This document shows, in pieces, positions 43,673-53,233 of a stretch of 64,000 nucleotides of DNA. This DNA is from JACKAL01 sp964400355. GTDB lineage: Bacteria; Bdellovibrionota; Bdellovibrionia; Bdellovibrionales; JAGQZY01. The number at the start of each line of letters is the position of its first letter. The first letter of the stretch is position 1. Below the pieces are notes generated by a model, which did no database searches, was not told the DNA's origin, and worked only from the letters and a program-made list of their open reading frames with translations. The stretch lies in NCBI GenBank assembly GCA_964400355.1, contig CAYNTO010000014.1:1-64000 (forward strand), written 5' to 3'. The position numbers were made by a program, and so were the translations under genes.

Positions 43673-45793
43673 CTACATACCGATCTCGCGCTCCCAGTGC
43701 TTGTGAGCGGTCAATTGCTTTAAAAAATCTTTAGAGGTGTTTTTACTCACGGATATTCCAGAGTTGTTCTTAGCGGGTATTGCACCTAAGGTTTCAGCGA
43801 GCTTAAGATCGCCGAACGATAAAGTTTTTAAATGCTGGAAGGCTTCGCTGATAAATCCTTTGGCCAAAGCATTGGCTTTTTTATCCGCGGCCAATTTTTG
43901 ACCTACGGTAACGACGCCATCGAACTCCACTGATGCTGCCATTTGAATGAGTTCATCGGCGCCCAGTTCGGTGCGCTTTTCTGCTGACAGCACAATCACT
44001 TTGCACATCATGCTGTTCTTTTTAAACAAAGATTTTAGGCTATCCACTTCGGTTTTTTTAGCGTCTTCTAACGCCAAGATAGCGACGCGGCGGCCTTCCG
44101 GCAGGGCCTCACCACCGGAGCTCAACACGCTCAGTGATGGAGCACTTTTCATCACCGGCTTTACATTGGTCGCCGACTCAGGAGAGGTGGTTTTTTTCGC
44201 AAGGCCCAGTTGGCTCACTTTTTTAAAATCTAGCCCGAGATTTGTCGCCACTCGCTGTGCGAGCTTGCGGTCGACAAACTGCAAATTACTCACCACCTGC
44301 TCGCGGATGGATACAGTTTCTACTTTGGAAAGCTCAAAACTAAATGATTCCACGATGTGATCTTGTTCCACCTCAGTTTGGCTGTTCCAAAACATGGTGG
44401 CTTGCGAAAAATGATCACTGAATGATTGTGGACGCTCGCGCACTTTTATACCCGAAAGCTTTTGCGCATAGGTCTTAAAGCCTTCAGCAGAGTGCATCGG
44501 ACAGCCGCCTTGAAAAGAATTGGGTTCGTAGTTGACGCGTCCCTTAGCAATCGTCTGCCTCATAAACCCGTCACGCTGGTTGTTGTGCACCGGGCACTTG
44601 GCGCGATTGATGGGAATTTCGTGATGGTTCGGACCGCCCAGACGAATCAACTGAGTATCGGTGTAGGAAAACAGGCGCCCCTGAAGCAAGGGGTCGTTAG
44701 TAAACTCAATGCCAGGCACAATATTGCCGGGATGAAACGCGATCTGCTCTGTTTCGGCAAAGAAGTTGTCTGGATTGCGATTGAGCACCAATGTTCCCAT
44801 GTGCGTGAGCGGCATGAGCTCTTCGGGAATCATTTTTGTGGGATCAAGAAGATCCACTCCTTTAAAGGATTCACTCTCATTATCTTCAAAAATTTGCACA
44901 TAAAACTCCCACTCCGGGAAAATACCTTTATCGATGGATTCCCACAGATCGCGTCGATGAAAATCGGGATCTTTGCCGTTTACTTTTTGCGCTTCATCCC
45001 ACACCAGGGTGTGTATTCCAAGCTTAGGCTTAATGTGAAACTTTACCAAACACGATTTCCCGGCATCATTCACCATTCGGAATGTATGAATACCAAATCC
45101 CGGAATCATGCGCAGTGAGCGTGGAATACCACGGTCCGACATTGCCCACATCACCATGTGCGTAGTCTCGGGCATAAGTGATACAAAATCCCAAAAATTA
45201 TCGTGCGCCGAGCCGCCCTGAGGCATCCCGTGATGGGGCTCCATCTTTAATGCGTGCACCACGTCTGGAAACTTCATCGCATCCTGAATAATAAAAACAG
45301 GAAAATTGTTGCCAACTAAGTCATAGTTGCCCTCTTCCGTATAGAACCTCGTGGCAAAACCGCGCACATCACGCACCGAATCGGCCGAACTCGAACCCCC
45401 CTGAACTGTAGAGAAGCGAATAAAAATGGGAGTTTTTTTGCCCTTTCCTTGGAGAAATTTGGCTCTCGTATATTTAGACATATCGTTTTTTACTTCGAAG
45501 TACCCATGGGCGCCGGAGCCGCGCGCATGAACTATGCGCTCAGGAATACGCTCATGATCAAAATGGGTGATCTTTTCGCGGAGAATAAAATCTTCGATCA
45601 GAGTAGGTCCGCGAGGAGACATCTTGAGTGAGTTTTGATTGTCTTCGATGGGAACACCTTGATTGGTGGTGAGTGTTGCATCGGAATCGTCCCGCACATC
45701 GGCCTCAAGAGGGCGCATCTCAGCTTTAGGTTTGCGTGTCGGTGTTTTGCGCGCAGATGCACTCTTCGAACTTTTAGTTTTCGACTTGGCCAT
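43673..45793 (-). CDS. katE: Large-subunit catalase (HPII type)
   Basis: A 706-residue heme catalase breaking down hydrogen peroxide. HERIPERIVHARGSGAHGYF carries the catalytic His, FSTVQGGSSSADSVRD and GNNFPVFIIQD surround the active Asn, and RLFSYTDTQLIRLGGPNHHEIPIN holds the proximal Tyr heme ligand. A C-terminal flavodoxin/GATase1-like domain (about residues 565-706) marks the large-subunit clade. AAAGGAG precedes the ATG. It heads a two-gene operon with the reductase and is divergent from a glutathione S-transferase gene. Confidence 0.95.
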   Translation of the reverse strand: MAKSKTKSSKSASARKTPTRKPKAEMRPLEADVRDDSDATLTTNQGVPIEDNQNSLKMSPRGPTLIEDFILREKITHFDHERIPERIVHARGSGAHGYFEVKNDMSKYTRAKFLQGKGKKTPIFIRFSTVQGGSSSADSVRDVRGFATRFYTEEGNYDLVGNNFPVFIIQDAMKFPDVVHALKMEPHHGMPQGGSAHDNFWDFVSLMPETTHMVMWAMSDRGIPRSLRMIPGFGIHTFRMVNDAGKSCLVKFHIKPKLGIHTLVWDEAQKVNGKDPDFHRRDLWESIDKGIFPEWEFYVQIFEDNESESFKGVDLLDPTKMIPEELMPLTHMGTLVLNRNPDNFFAETEQIAFHPGNIVPGIEFTNDPLLQGRLFSYTDTQLIRLGGPNHHEIPINRAKCPVHNNQRDGFMRQTIAKGRVNYEPNSFQGGCPMHSAEGFKTYAQKLSGIKVRERPQSFSDHFSQATMFWNSQTEVEQDHIVESFSFELSKVETVSIREQVVSNLQFVDRKLAQRVATNLGLDFKKVSQLGLAKKTTSPESATNVKPVMKSAPSLSVLSSGGEALPEGRRVAILALEDAKKTEVDSLKSLFKKNSMMCKVIVLSAEKRTELGADELIQMAASVEFDGVVTVGQKLAADKKANALAKGFISEAFQHLKTLSFGDLKLAETLGAIPAKNNSGISVSKNTSKDFLKQLTAHKHWEREIGM

Positions 45794-45963
45794 AAATTCT
45801 CCTTGAAAGGTAAAACGAGAGATTACCTAGAGGAGGCGCTGTTTTGAAGCACTAGTGTGTTTAATTATTTACACAATTACACAAACCCAACAATGGAACT
45901 AGAAGCCTCTTTTTTACAACTCCACTAAAATAAAACTTTTCACACCATCACACGGAGGAAATT

Positions 45964-46569
45964 ATGAAACTCTATTTCGCGCCCGGCGCATGTTCTATGG
46001 CAAGCCACATCGCTCTAAACGAAGCTGGCATTCAACACGACATGGAAAAAGTCGACATAAAAAAGCATACCTATGGCGACGGCGAAGACTTTTACAAGAT
46101 CAATCCAAAAGGTTACGTCCCCGCACTGCGACTCGACGATGGCGACCTGCTTACCGAAAACGCGGTGGTGCTACAATACATCTGTGATCAAAAGCCCGAT
46201 AAAAAACTTATGCCCGCCACCGGAACCAAAGAGCGTCTACGCGCCAAAGAATGGCTCAACTATATTGCTACCGAACTGCACAAAGGATTCGGTGTATTTT
46301 TTAATCCCAATTCGACAGAGGAGCAGAAAAAACAAGCTCATGAAAATTTAACTAAAAAGTTTGCGCTCCCGGGTAAGGCGCTGGACTCCTCCGAATTTTT
46401 ACTGGGAAGTCAGATCACCGCTCCCGATTTTTACCTCTACGTGATACTCACCTGGGCGCAAAAATTCTCAGTAGACCTTTCGAAGTCTCCATCCTTAATG
46501 AAATTTGCGGAGAAAATGAAAAAGCGCGATTCGGTACAGGAAACAATGAAAATGGAAGGGCTCCACTGA
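45964..46569 (+). CDS. gstA: Beta-class glutathione S-transferase
   Basis: A 201-residue GST. The N-terminal thioredoxin-like domain starts MKLYFAPGACSMASHIAL with Cys10 of the beta class, followed by NPKGYVPALRLDDG (cis-Pro) and LLTENAVVLQYI; the C-terminal helical domain includes QITAPDFYLYVIL. Very close in pattern to E. coli GstA. GGAGG precedes the ATG. Divergent from katE across 170 bp that contains TGTGT-N10-ACACA (45856-45875). Ends before a strong bidirectional terminator. Confidence 0.92.
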   Translation: MKLYFAPGACSMASHIALNEAGIQHDMEKVDIKKHTYGDGEDFYKINPKGYVPALRLDDGDLLTENAVVLQYICDQKPDKKLMPATGTKERLRAKEWLNYIATELHKGFGVFFNPNSTEEQKKQAHENLTKKFALPGKALDSSEFLLGSQITAPDFYLYVILTWAQKFSVDLSKSPSLMKFAEKMKKRDSVQETMKMEGLH

Positions 46570-46610
46570 CAAAGATCGGCGAAGGCTGTGAAGACACAAT
46601 CATTGTAAAA

Positions 46611-46641
46611 ATAAAAAACCGGCTGGAGAGCCGGTTTTTTA
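46611..46641. terminator. Bidirectional terminator between gstA and murD
   Basis: AAAAAACCGGCT (46613-46624) and AGCCGGTTTTTT (46629-46640) pair over 12 bp around GGAG, with T-runs in both directions. It serves gstA on the plus strand and can serve murD on the minus strand. Confidence 0.92.
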
Positions 46642-46698
46642 TTTGGAAGTGTTCTTCTTATCGATTTCTTTATTAAAAGCTTTTGCGATCAAACAAAC

Positions 46699-48090
46699 TT
46701 ATCTAAAGCTTGCTACGATCTCTTTGAAGTAATTGCCACGCTCGATGTAACTGTCGAACATATCAAAGCTGGAACATCCTGGAGACAACAAAACTTTATC
46801 GCCGATACGTGATTTTTGGTACGCAATCAGTACGGCCTCTTCGAACGTACCGATCAGATACGTTTCGCAGAAATCGCCCACATCGCGATTGATGCGCTCT
46901 TTGGCTTCGCCCACTAAAATGAGCGATTTCACTTTTTTGCGGATGAGATCGCGCAAAGATTCATAGCTCAGATTGGTGTCTTTTCCGCCCATGATCAAAA
47001 TAACGTTCTCATCAAACGAATCGAGAGCACGCTTCACAGAGTGCACGTTGGTCGCTTTGGAGTCGTTGAAAAACTCGACCCCACCCACGCGGCGCACGTA
47101 TTCCAAACGGTGTGGAATTCCTTTAAAAGAATTGATCACACTTTGAATGGCCTCTTTTGTAGCGCCATGCTCGCGAGCCGCTAAAATAGCGGCCATCAGG
47201 TTTTCAACCGTGTGATTGCCGCGCGCGCGAATGTCTTTTGTGGCAAAGGTTTCGATATCGGGACCGGTGCGCACGCGCAGCTCGTCCTTCATGTTCACCA
47301 CACCACCGATGTTCATAATTTGCGGCTCGAGCGCTGACTTGCGTGAGAAGTAAAAAATACGTCCACGTTGAACTGCTGGATCGCGCGCCAGTTCGATCAC
47401 CGCATTGTCATCCGCATTGAGGATGCTGGTGGTCGACGGATTGGTGTTGCCAAAAATGCGACGTTTCGCATTGATGTAATCTTCCATGGATTTGTAACGA
47501 TCGAGATGGTTCTCAGCCAAGTTCGTAAAGATGATGTTCTTGGGATTGAATTTTTCTGTGTGCTCCAGCTGAAAGCTGGAGACCTCGAGGACCAAAACCT
47601 GTGCTTTTTCCTCTTGGCGCAAATAATCGATAACCGGTGTTCCGTAATTGCCGCCAATCCACGCGTTCACGCCCGACTCCTTAAGAATCTTGTGCGTTAA
47701 ATACGTAACGGTAGTTTTACCGTTGGTGCCCGTAATTGCAATGATCGGCTCTTTCACAAACCAGCAGGCGAATTCAAACTCACCGGTTACTTTTACACCG
47801 TGATGGCGGGCATAATCGAAAATTTTAAGCTGCGGCGAAACGCCGGGGCTTAATACAATAAGATCCTGCTCGATGAATTTTTTAGGAGTGTGGCCGCCCA
47901 AATCGAAATCGACGTTTTTATTTTCGTCGATTTGTTCCAAAAAGTGCGAAAGCTCTGGCTTGGACTTGTGGTCGGAAACCGTGACCTTGGCACCATGATC
48001 AGATAGGAACTTCACAAGAGACACGCCGCATTTGGCGAGGCCTACGACCATAATTTTTTTATCTTTTAACTCTGATACATCTGAAAACAT
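46699..48090 (-). CDS. murD: UDP-N-acetylmuramoylalanine-D-glutamate ligase
   Basis: A 463-residue Mur ligase adding D-Glu. VVGLAKCGVSLVKFLSDHG at the N-terminus, AITGTNGKTTVTYLTH (ATP loop), TNLAENHLDRY, FFNDSKATN and LLSPGCSSFDMFDSYIERG are typical. ATG 48090 lies 4 bp from the mraY stop, so mraY-murD are co-transcribed. After it the canonical next gene ftsW is displaced by a 6-kb block. Confidence 0.96.
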   Translation of the reverse strand: MFSDVSELKDKKIMVVGLAKCGVSLVKFLSDHGAKVTVSDHKSKPELSHFLEQIDENKNVDFDLGGHTPKKFIEQDLIVLSPGVSPQLKIFDYARHHGVKVTGEFEFACWFVKEPIIAITGTNGKTTVTYLTHKILKESGVNAWIGGNYGTPVIDYLRQEEKAQVLVLEVSSFQLEHTEKFNPKNIIFTNLAENHLDRYKSMEDYINAKRRIFGNTNPSTTSILNADDNAVIELARDPAVQRGRIFYFSRKSALEPQIMNIGGVVNMKDELRVRTGPDIETFATKDIRARGNHTVENLMAAILAAREHGATKEAIQSVINSFKGIPHRLEYVRRVGGVEFFNDSKATNVHSVKRALDSFDENVILIMGGKDTNLSYESLRDLIRKKVKSLILVGEAKERINRDVGDFCETYLIGTFEEAVLIAYQKSRIGDKVLLSPGCSSFDMFDSYIERGNYFKEIVASFR

Positions 48091-48094
48091 ACTG

Positions 48095-49171
48095 TTACCT
48101 CAATTTAAGCGTACTCAAACACAGGACTGCGAGCAGTATTGCCACAATCCAAAAACGAGCAATAATTTTTGTTTCATCTAAACCTTTTAATTCGAAGTGA
48201 TGGTGAATGGGCGCCATTTTAAAAACGCGCTTTCCCGTCATTTTAAAAGATGCCACCTGGACAATCACCGACAACGCCTCTACGACGAAGACACCACCGA
48301 GCAGCACCAACAGCAACTCATTGTGGGTGAATACGGCCATCGCTCCAAGAAAGCCACCCAGACTTAAACTTCCCACATCGCCCATGAACACTTGTGCGGG
48401 ATAGGCGTTAAACCACAAAAATCCAAGCCCGGCCGCCATGATCATGGCTGCAAAAGGGGTGAGCTCCGCCGCTTGGTGGATAAATGGGATTTGCAAGTAG
48501 TGCGCAATGTTCACATGTCCCGAAACGTACGCAAAAATTCCCAATGTCGCCGCAGCTATGACCACCGGAACAATGGCTAAACCATCGAGGCCATCGGTGA
48601 GATTGACCGCGTTCGCAGCGCCCACAACCACCAGCGCGCCAAACGGCACATATCCCCAACCCAAATCCAAAACCACCGCTTTTAAAAATGGCACCGGAAC
48701 AATTGTTGTGAATTGAAAAAACTGAATCAGCACCGCGATAGTCGCTCCAGAAATTGCAAACTCTAAAAGTAGGCGCAACTTTCCCGGTAAACCTTTCGAA
48801 TTTTTTTTGCTCACCTTGAGGTAATCATCCACATACCCGACAAGTCCAAAACCTAAAGTGATCACCAGAGCGCCGAGCACCAGAGGATTCATCAGGTCAA
48901 GCCACATGAACGATGGCACAAGCAAGCTCAATAAAATAAGTCCGCCACCCATCGTCGGTGTTCCCGCTTTTTTAAAATGGCTCTGCGGTCCATCAGTACG
49001 AATGGATTGACCCAATTGGCGATTTGCTAAACCGCGAATAAAGTAAGGCCCCCACCACAAGCACAACAGGAACGACGAAAAGAACGCGATAAAGGATCGA
49101 AATGTGATGTAGCGAAAGACGTTAAAAAATGTAACTTGATCAGAGAACGAATATAGCCAGTTGTAGAGCAT
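48095..49171 (-). CDS. mraY: Phospho-MurNAc-pentapeptide transferase
   Basis: A 358-residue membrane enzyme forming lipid I from UDP-MurNAc-pentapeptide and undecaprenyl phosphate. KKAGTPTMGGGLIL, GFVGYVDDYLKVSKKNSKGLPGK (shown here in part), NLTDGLDGLAI, NAYPAQVFMGDVGSLSLGG and APIHHHFE carry the catalytic Asp and His residues. Ten membrane helices are expected. It is about 96 bp downstream of murF and directly precedes murD. Confidence 0.95.
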   Translation of the reverse strand: MLYNWLYSFSDQVTFFNVFRYITFRSFIAFFSSFLLCLWWGPYFIRGLANRQLGQSIRTDGPQSHFKKAGTPTMGGGLILLSLLVPSFMWLDLMNPLVLGALVITLGFGLVGYVDDYLKVSKKNSKGLPGKLRLLLEFAISGATIAVLIQFFQFTTIVPVPFLKAVVLDLGWGYVPFGALVVVGAANAVNLTDGLDGLAIVPVVIAAATLGIFAYVSGHVNIAHYLQIPFIHQAAELTPFAAMIMAAGLGFLWFNAYPAQVFMGDVGSLSLGGFLGAMAVFTHNELLLVLLGGVFVVEALSVIVQVASFKMTGKRVFKMAPIHHHFELKGLDETKIIARFWIVAILLAVLCLSTLKLR

Positions 49172-49267
49172 TCTATAATATTTCTGTAGTGGAGCGTCTT
49201 AATAATATCAATGGTGAGGAACCCCACCCGCTCATTGGTTATTTTTTTGACTTCCAGTACTCGGCAA

Positions 49268-50659
49268 TCACTTGCCTTTGAAATCCACCGGATCTAATGC
49301 CACCACAACACGCTCGAGCTGTGCGCCTCTAGATCCCTTAACAACCACTAAGGTTTTGGAATCTAGCATATCTTTGATTTTAATTGCAAGTGAATCTTTG
49401 TAAGTGTTTGAACTTACTAATTTTTTTCCATTTTTCACCGATTCGAATCCGCGCCGAAAAGCCGCCTCAGAAGGACCAAAAAAAACCGCCTCGTGGAGCA
49501 CCGACTGTGCTGCCTGTTTTCCAAGCTCCTGGTGGGCCGTTTCGCCACCGCTTCCCAGCTCGCGCATCTCACCAAACACGCCAATGATTTGTGAAAAGTG
49601 CGCCGGACTCTCCGCGATGTTTGCAAACAGTGCGCGAAAGCTCTCCGGATTGGCGTTGTAGCCATCGAACAACACTGAAGCTCCGCTCGTGGTGCTCACC
49701 CACTGATTGCGTCCCCAACCCAACTCGCACAGCGATAATCTTTGCCAGATCTGTTGCGGTTGCACCCCCGCAGCAAGTGCCAGGCAACTCGCGGCCATTA
49801 GGTTGTGCACATTCTGCTCACCCCAAATTTGCGTAGCACTGGTTCCCTCCACGCCGGCGATAGTGCCCGCAATCGTAAAACCTTTTGGATTCTTCTGCTC
49901 AATGGAAAAATACACATCGGCGGTCGGGTCGCCAAACGTAAAACTCTTTGCAAATTTATTACTCCAGTTTTTTTGCATAAGTTGGGTGTGTGCATTGGCG
50001 ATGTTGAAAACCCCGACCCCACCCTTGTCGGTATCGCGATAAATTTCCTCTTTGGCTTCGGCAATTTTTTCGATGCTGCCAAAAAACTCCAAGTGAGCCG
50101 TTCCTACCATGGTCACAGTGACCACATTGGGAAGCGCGATGCGCACAAGCTCGGCAATTTCTCCCGAATGGTTCATCCCCATTTCGACAACGCCCCACTG
50201 ATGCTCGCTGCGAAGGCGCATCAGCGTGAGTGGTAATCCCCAATGGTTATTAAAACTGCCTTCGTTTTTGATGGCGGAGAATGTTCCAGAAAGCAATGTA
50301 TGGGTGAAATCTTTAACTGTGGTTTTTCCATTAGAACCGGTTATGCCGATCAGCTTCCCGCCCCAACGTTTGCGCCAGTGTTGAGCGAGATTTTGGAGCG
50401 CCGTCAATGTGTCGTCCACTTGAATCCATGTCACATCAGATGTCGCTGGTGGCGCCGAGTGACTCACAACGGCCGTCGCACCAGCAGCAATCGCTTTATC
50501 TATGTAGTCGTGGCCATCGAACTGATCGCCTTTGAGCGCAATAAATATTTTACCAGTGAGATCCATACGCGTGTCGGTGCCAATACCGTCGAATGTTTTT
50601 GCTGCGGTGTGAACCGCAGTGCCTTGAGTGCCCTGCACAAGAACGTCTATGGAGATCAT
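49268..50659 (-). CDS. murF: UDP-MurNAc-tripeptide-D-Ala-D-Ala ligase
   Basis: A 463-residue Mur ligase adding D-Ala-D-Ala. N-terminal substrate domain with IGTDTRMDLTGKIFIALKG, then LIGITGSNGKTTVKDFTHT, EGSFNNHWGLPLTL, GMNHSGEI and FDGYNANPESF. ATG 50659 has no clear ribosome site. Its expected neighbour murE is 820 bp upstream with a small plus-strand gene between them, so murF must have its own promoter in 50660-51033. Confidence 0.95.
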   Translation of the reverse strand: MISIDVLVQGTQGTAVHTAAKTFDGIGTDTRMDLTGKIFIALKGDQFDGHDYIDKAIAAGATAVVSHSAPPATSDVTWIQVDDTLTALQNLAQHWRKRWGGKLIGITGSNGKTTVKDFTHTLLSGTFSAIKNEGSFNNHWGLPLTLMRLRSEHQWGVVEMGMNHSGEIAELVRIALPNVVTVTMVGTAHLEFFGSIEKIAEAKEEIYRDTDKGGVGVFNIANAHTQLMQKNWSNKFAKSFTFGDPTADVYFSIEQKNPKGFTIAGTIAGVEGTSATQIWGEQNVHNLMAASCLALAAGVQPQQIWQRLSLCELGWGRNQWVSTTSGASVLFDGYNANPESFRALFANIAESPAHFSQIIGVFGEMRELGSGGETAHQELGKQAAQSVLHEAVFFGPSEAAFRRGFESVKNGKKLVSSNTYKDSLAIKIKDMLDSKTLVVVKGSRGAQLERVVVALDPVDFKGK

Positions 50660-51033
50660 AAAAATAATTGAAGCATACTAATATTATGTTCGCAACGAAT
50701 TCATTTGCAGCTGATGAGAGTCAAANNNNNNNNNNNNNNNNNNNNNNNNNNNNNNNNNNNNNNNNNNNNNNNNNNNNNNNNNNNNNNNNNNNNNNNNNNN
50801 NNNNNNNNNNNNNNNNNNNNNNNNNAAGCATACTAATATTATGTTCGCAACGAATTCATTTGCAGCTGATGAGAGTCAAACTTTTTACTGTTCAGTTTTG
50901 TTCACTCAATTTTTACATTAGCTGCGCTTGTAGAATTTGTTTGCGAGTATAGAATCACCCCTACAACAACCGAACACGATAGATTCGTAGGCCTACATCT
51001 CTTGAATGTTCATAAAATACTAGGAGTGTATTT
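50660..51033. other. Intergenic region containing a false gap
   Basis: After removal of the artefact (155 bp) about 219 bp remain. No gene or hairpin seen. It should hold the murF promoter (minus) and the promoter of the exported-protein gene at 51034 (plus); no strong consensus pair is evident. Confidence 0.4.
50671..50880. other. Scaffold artefact: 55-bp duplication around 100 Ns
   Basis: 50671-50725 is repeated exactly at 50826-50880 across a run of exactly 100 N. Same structure and same overlap length as the other two gaps in the window; intergenic, so no frame test is possible here. Confidence 0.9.
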
Positions 51034-51375
51034 ATGAAACTAATGAAAACAGCGTCCATTTTAGCTCTCTCAGCACTATTCAGCACATCAGCTCTCGCAT
51101 TTTGGTGGGGCGACAATGGTGGAACTGATCCCAACGGGCCTTATAAGGTCGTTAAGTACTCAACGGACTACTCCTGTGACGCTCTTCAAGAGATGGTATA
51201 CGAAGAGGGTGCCGTGGTTATATACGAATCGGCCAATCCGCCGCTCTACAAAAAGTATGTCAGCTCGGATATGTACTGCGACTCTCAGGAAACCACGTGG
51301 ATGGACTATATCGCTGCTCACGACGGAAAGTGTGCGCTTAAAGAGTGTGTCGCTCATTCCGGCGGCAATAACTAG
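51034..51375 (+). CDS. Small exported Cys-containing protein between murE and murF
   Basis: A 113-residue protein with a signal peptide (MKLMKTASILALSALFSTSALA) and a short Trp/Gly segment, then a domain with four Cys: DYSCDALQEMVYEEGAVVIY, SSDMYCDSQETTW and GKCALKEC. This Cys arrangement resembles a family of about 100-residue periplasmic proteins found widely in proteobacteria, without known function. AGGAG precedes the ATG. It is on the opposite strand to its cell-wall gene neighbours. Confidence 0.7.
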   Translation: MKLMKTASILALSALFSTSALAFWWGDNGGTDPNGPYKVVKYSTDYSCDALQEMVYEEGAVVIYESANPPLYKKYVSSDMYCDSQETTWMDYIAAHDGKCALKECVAHSGGNN

Positions 51376-51478
51376 TACCTGAAAACTCATTCCGCCCATT
51401 GGAATGTTGTTACTTTGTCCTGCGAATAACCTGTCTCGTTGCACGAGATGGGTTTTCGCTTTTATTCGACGAAAGCAT

Positions 51479-52972
51479 TTAGCGCATCACTTCAAGCGCC
51501 ACTTTCGCATCGTCGAAATCTATGGTTTTGTCTTTCAGAATCTGATAGTTTTCGTGACCTTTTCCCGCAATCAGAACGGCGTCACCGGGAGCCGCCGAAG
51601 TGATCGCTTCGATGATCGCTTTCTTGCGATCCACTTCCTGCAGGACATTTTTGCGCTGGACCCCGGGAATTCCCTCTACAATTTGCTGCATGATTGCATA
51701 AGGATCTTCGCTGCGCGGATTGTCGGAAGTGATCACCACGCGGTCACTGTATGCGGCTGCGATTTTTCCCATTGTTGGGCGCTTGCCAGGGTCGCGGTCG
51801 CCACCGCAGCCAAATACAGTAGTGATCTCCTGCTCAGAGCCGCAAACGGCACGCAGAGTTTCAATGGTTTTCTCCAACGCATCTGGAGTGTGCGCGTAAT
51901 CAACAAACACGTAAGGGTGGTTGTTGGAGGGCGAAATTATTTTTTGCAATCGCCCCGGCACGCCGCCAAAGGTGCGAATCGCCGCCTGGCAACCGGCATG
52001 GCTCACACCCAGCGCCCGCGCCACACCCACCGCACCCGCCACATTGTACACGTTGTGCTCGCCGATCAGAGGGGATTCATAGGTGTGGGTTTCGCCGTCT
52101 TCGGTGAGTGTGAAGGTGGTGCCCTCGAGGCCCATGGTTTGAATTTCAATGCGCAAATCTGCGTCTTTTTTTCCAAACGAAATACGTGTGGCATTTTTCG
52201 CAATACGCAAATTCTTTAATACCGGATCATCAGTGTTGACGATGGCAAACACATCGCCCGTCTTTTTAAAGTGTTCAGTGAATAATAGTTCTTTGGCGCG
52301 AAAGTATTCGTCCATGGTTTTGTGATAGTCCAGATGATCACGGGTAAAATTTGTAAACACAGCCACATCAAAGTGAATTGGCACGCGCTTTTGATGTAAA
52401 CTGTGGCTCGACACTTCCATGGCAAAGGCGCGCGCACCTAAGTTTAAAAACTCGTTGGCCCGAGCGAAAAATGTTTGCGCATCGGGCGTGGTGAGCCCGG
52501 TAGGCCACATTTTGTGTTTAAAATGATGATTGATTGTACCCATCACTCCGCACGCCACCCCGGCGTGGTTGAGAAGTGTTTCGATGATATACGACGTGCT
52601 GGTTTTTCCGTTAGTGCCGGTGATACCGATACTGATCATTTTGTCTTCGGGATGCGCGTAGTAGCGGCTCAACAGATCGGCTAAAACCCATTTGCTATCG
52701 AGCACCTGAAGAACGGCGCCGTTGTAGTGAGAGGGAATTTTATCGCGTGACTCCACCACCACGACGGATGCGCCGAGCTCAATGGCCTTGGACAAATAAT
52801 CGTGACCATCTGTAGTGGTACCTTTTGTGGCCACAAACACCGACGCCGGCACAACCTTGCGGCTGTCGCTAAATACCCCGCTCACATGGGCTTGCGGTGG
52901 CGTCGCACCCCATTCCAAGCGACCATGGACTACACCCAGTAAAGCCTCAAAATTTAAGCTGTTTTCACCCAT
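51479..52972 (-). CDS. murE: UDP-MurNAc-L-Ala-D-Glu:meso-diaminopimelate ligase
   Basis: A 497-residue Mur ligase. SGVFSDSRKVVPASVFVA, IGITGTNGKTSTSYI, TNFTRDHLDYH, FVDYAHTPDALE are family motifs and TSDNPRSEDP carries the DNPR signature of enzymes that add meso-diaminopimelate, so the peptidoglycan is of the meso-DAP type. ATG 52972 is chosen over a frame start at 53026 because it begins near the conserved domain; its ribosome site is weak. Divergent from the protease gene. Confidence 0.94.
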   Translation of the reverse strand: MGENSLNFEALLGVVHGRLEWGATPPQAHVSGVFSDSRKVVPASVFVATKGTTTDGHDYLSKAIELGASVVVVESRDKIPSHYNGAVLQVLDSKWVLADLLSRYYAHPEDKMISIGITGTNGKTSTSYIIETLLNHAGVACGVMGTINHHFKHKMWPTGLTTPDAQTFFARANEFLNLGARAFAMEVSSHSLHQKRVPIHFDVAVFTNFTRDHLDYHKTMDEYFRAKELLFTEHFKKTGDVFAIVNTDDPVLKNLRIAKNATRISFGKKDADLRIEIQTMGLEGTTFTLTEDGETHTYESPLIGEHNVYNVAGAVGVARALGVSHAGCQAAIRTFGGVPGRLQKIISPSNNHPYVFVDYAHTPDALEKTIETLRAVCGSEQEITTVFGCGGDRDPGKRPTMGKIAAAYSDRVVITSDNPRSEDPYAIMQQIVEGIPGVQRKNVLQEVDRKKAIIEAITSAAPGDAVLIAGKGHENYQILKDKTIDFDDAKVALEVMR

Positions 52973-53233
52973 ATACGCAGTTGCCTCAATGACTTTTTTT
53001 GCCGTTCTCCGAGAGTATACCGACAAAACCTGTCACTGCGCACGAGGATTTTTGAGTGCCAGTTGCCATAAAGCTTAGCTCGGCGAAATCGCCACCATGG
53101 CTTACCCCTTGCACTGTCCGATCACGTTGCAGCTTCGGAGGGTGGTTCTCTCCCCCCTGAATTTCCCCTCCGGAGTTTGCTATTTTTTAAGCGTTATATT
53201 TGTCCTGTTTTTGAACGTGCTCTTGGAGATATT

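Noticed and set aside
45856..45875. TGTGT-N10-ACACA as a CRP/FNR or OxyR site between katE and gstA
   Set aside because: Half-sites are only 5 bp and the spacing fits none of those regulators; kept only as context in the findings.
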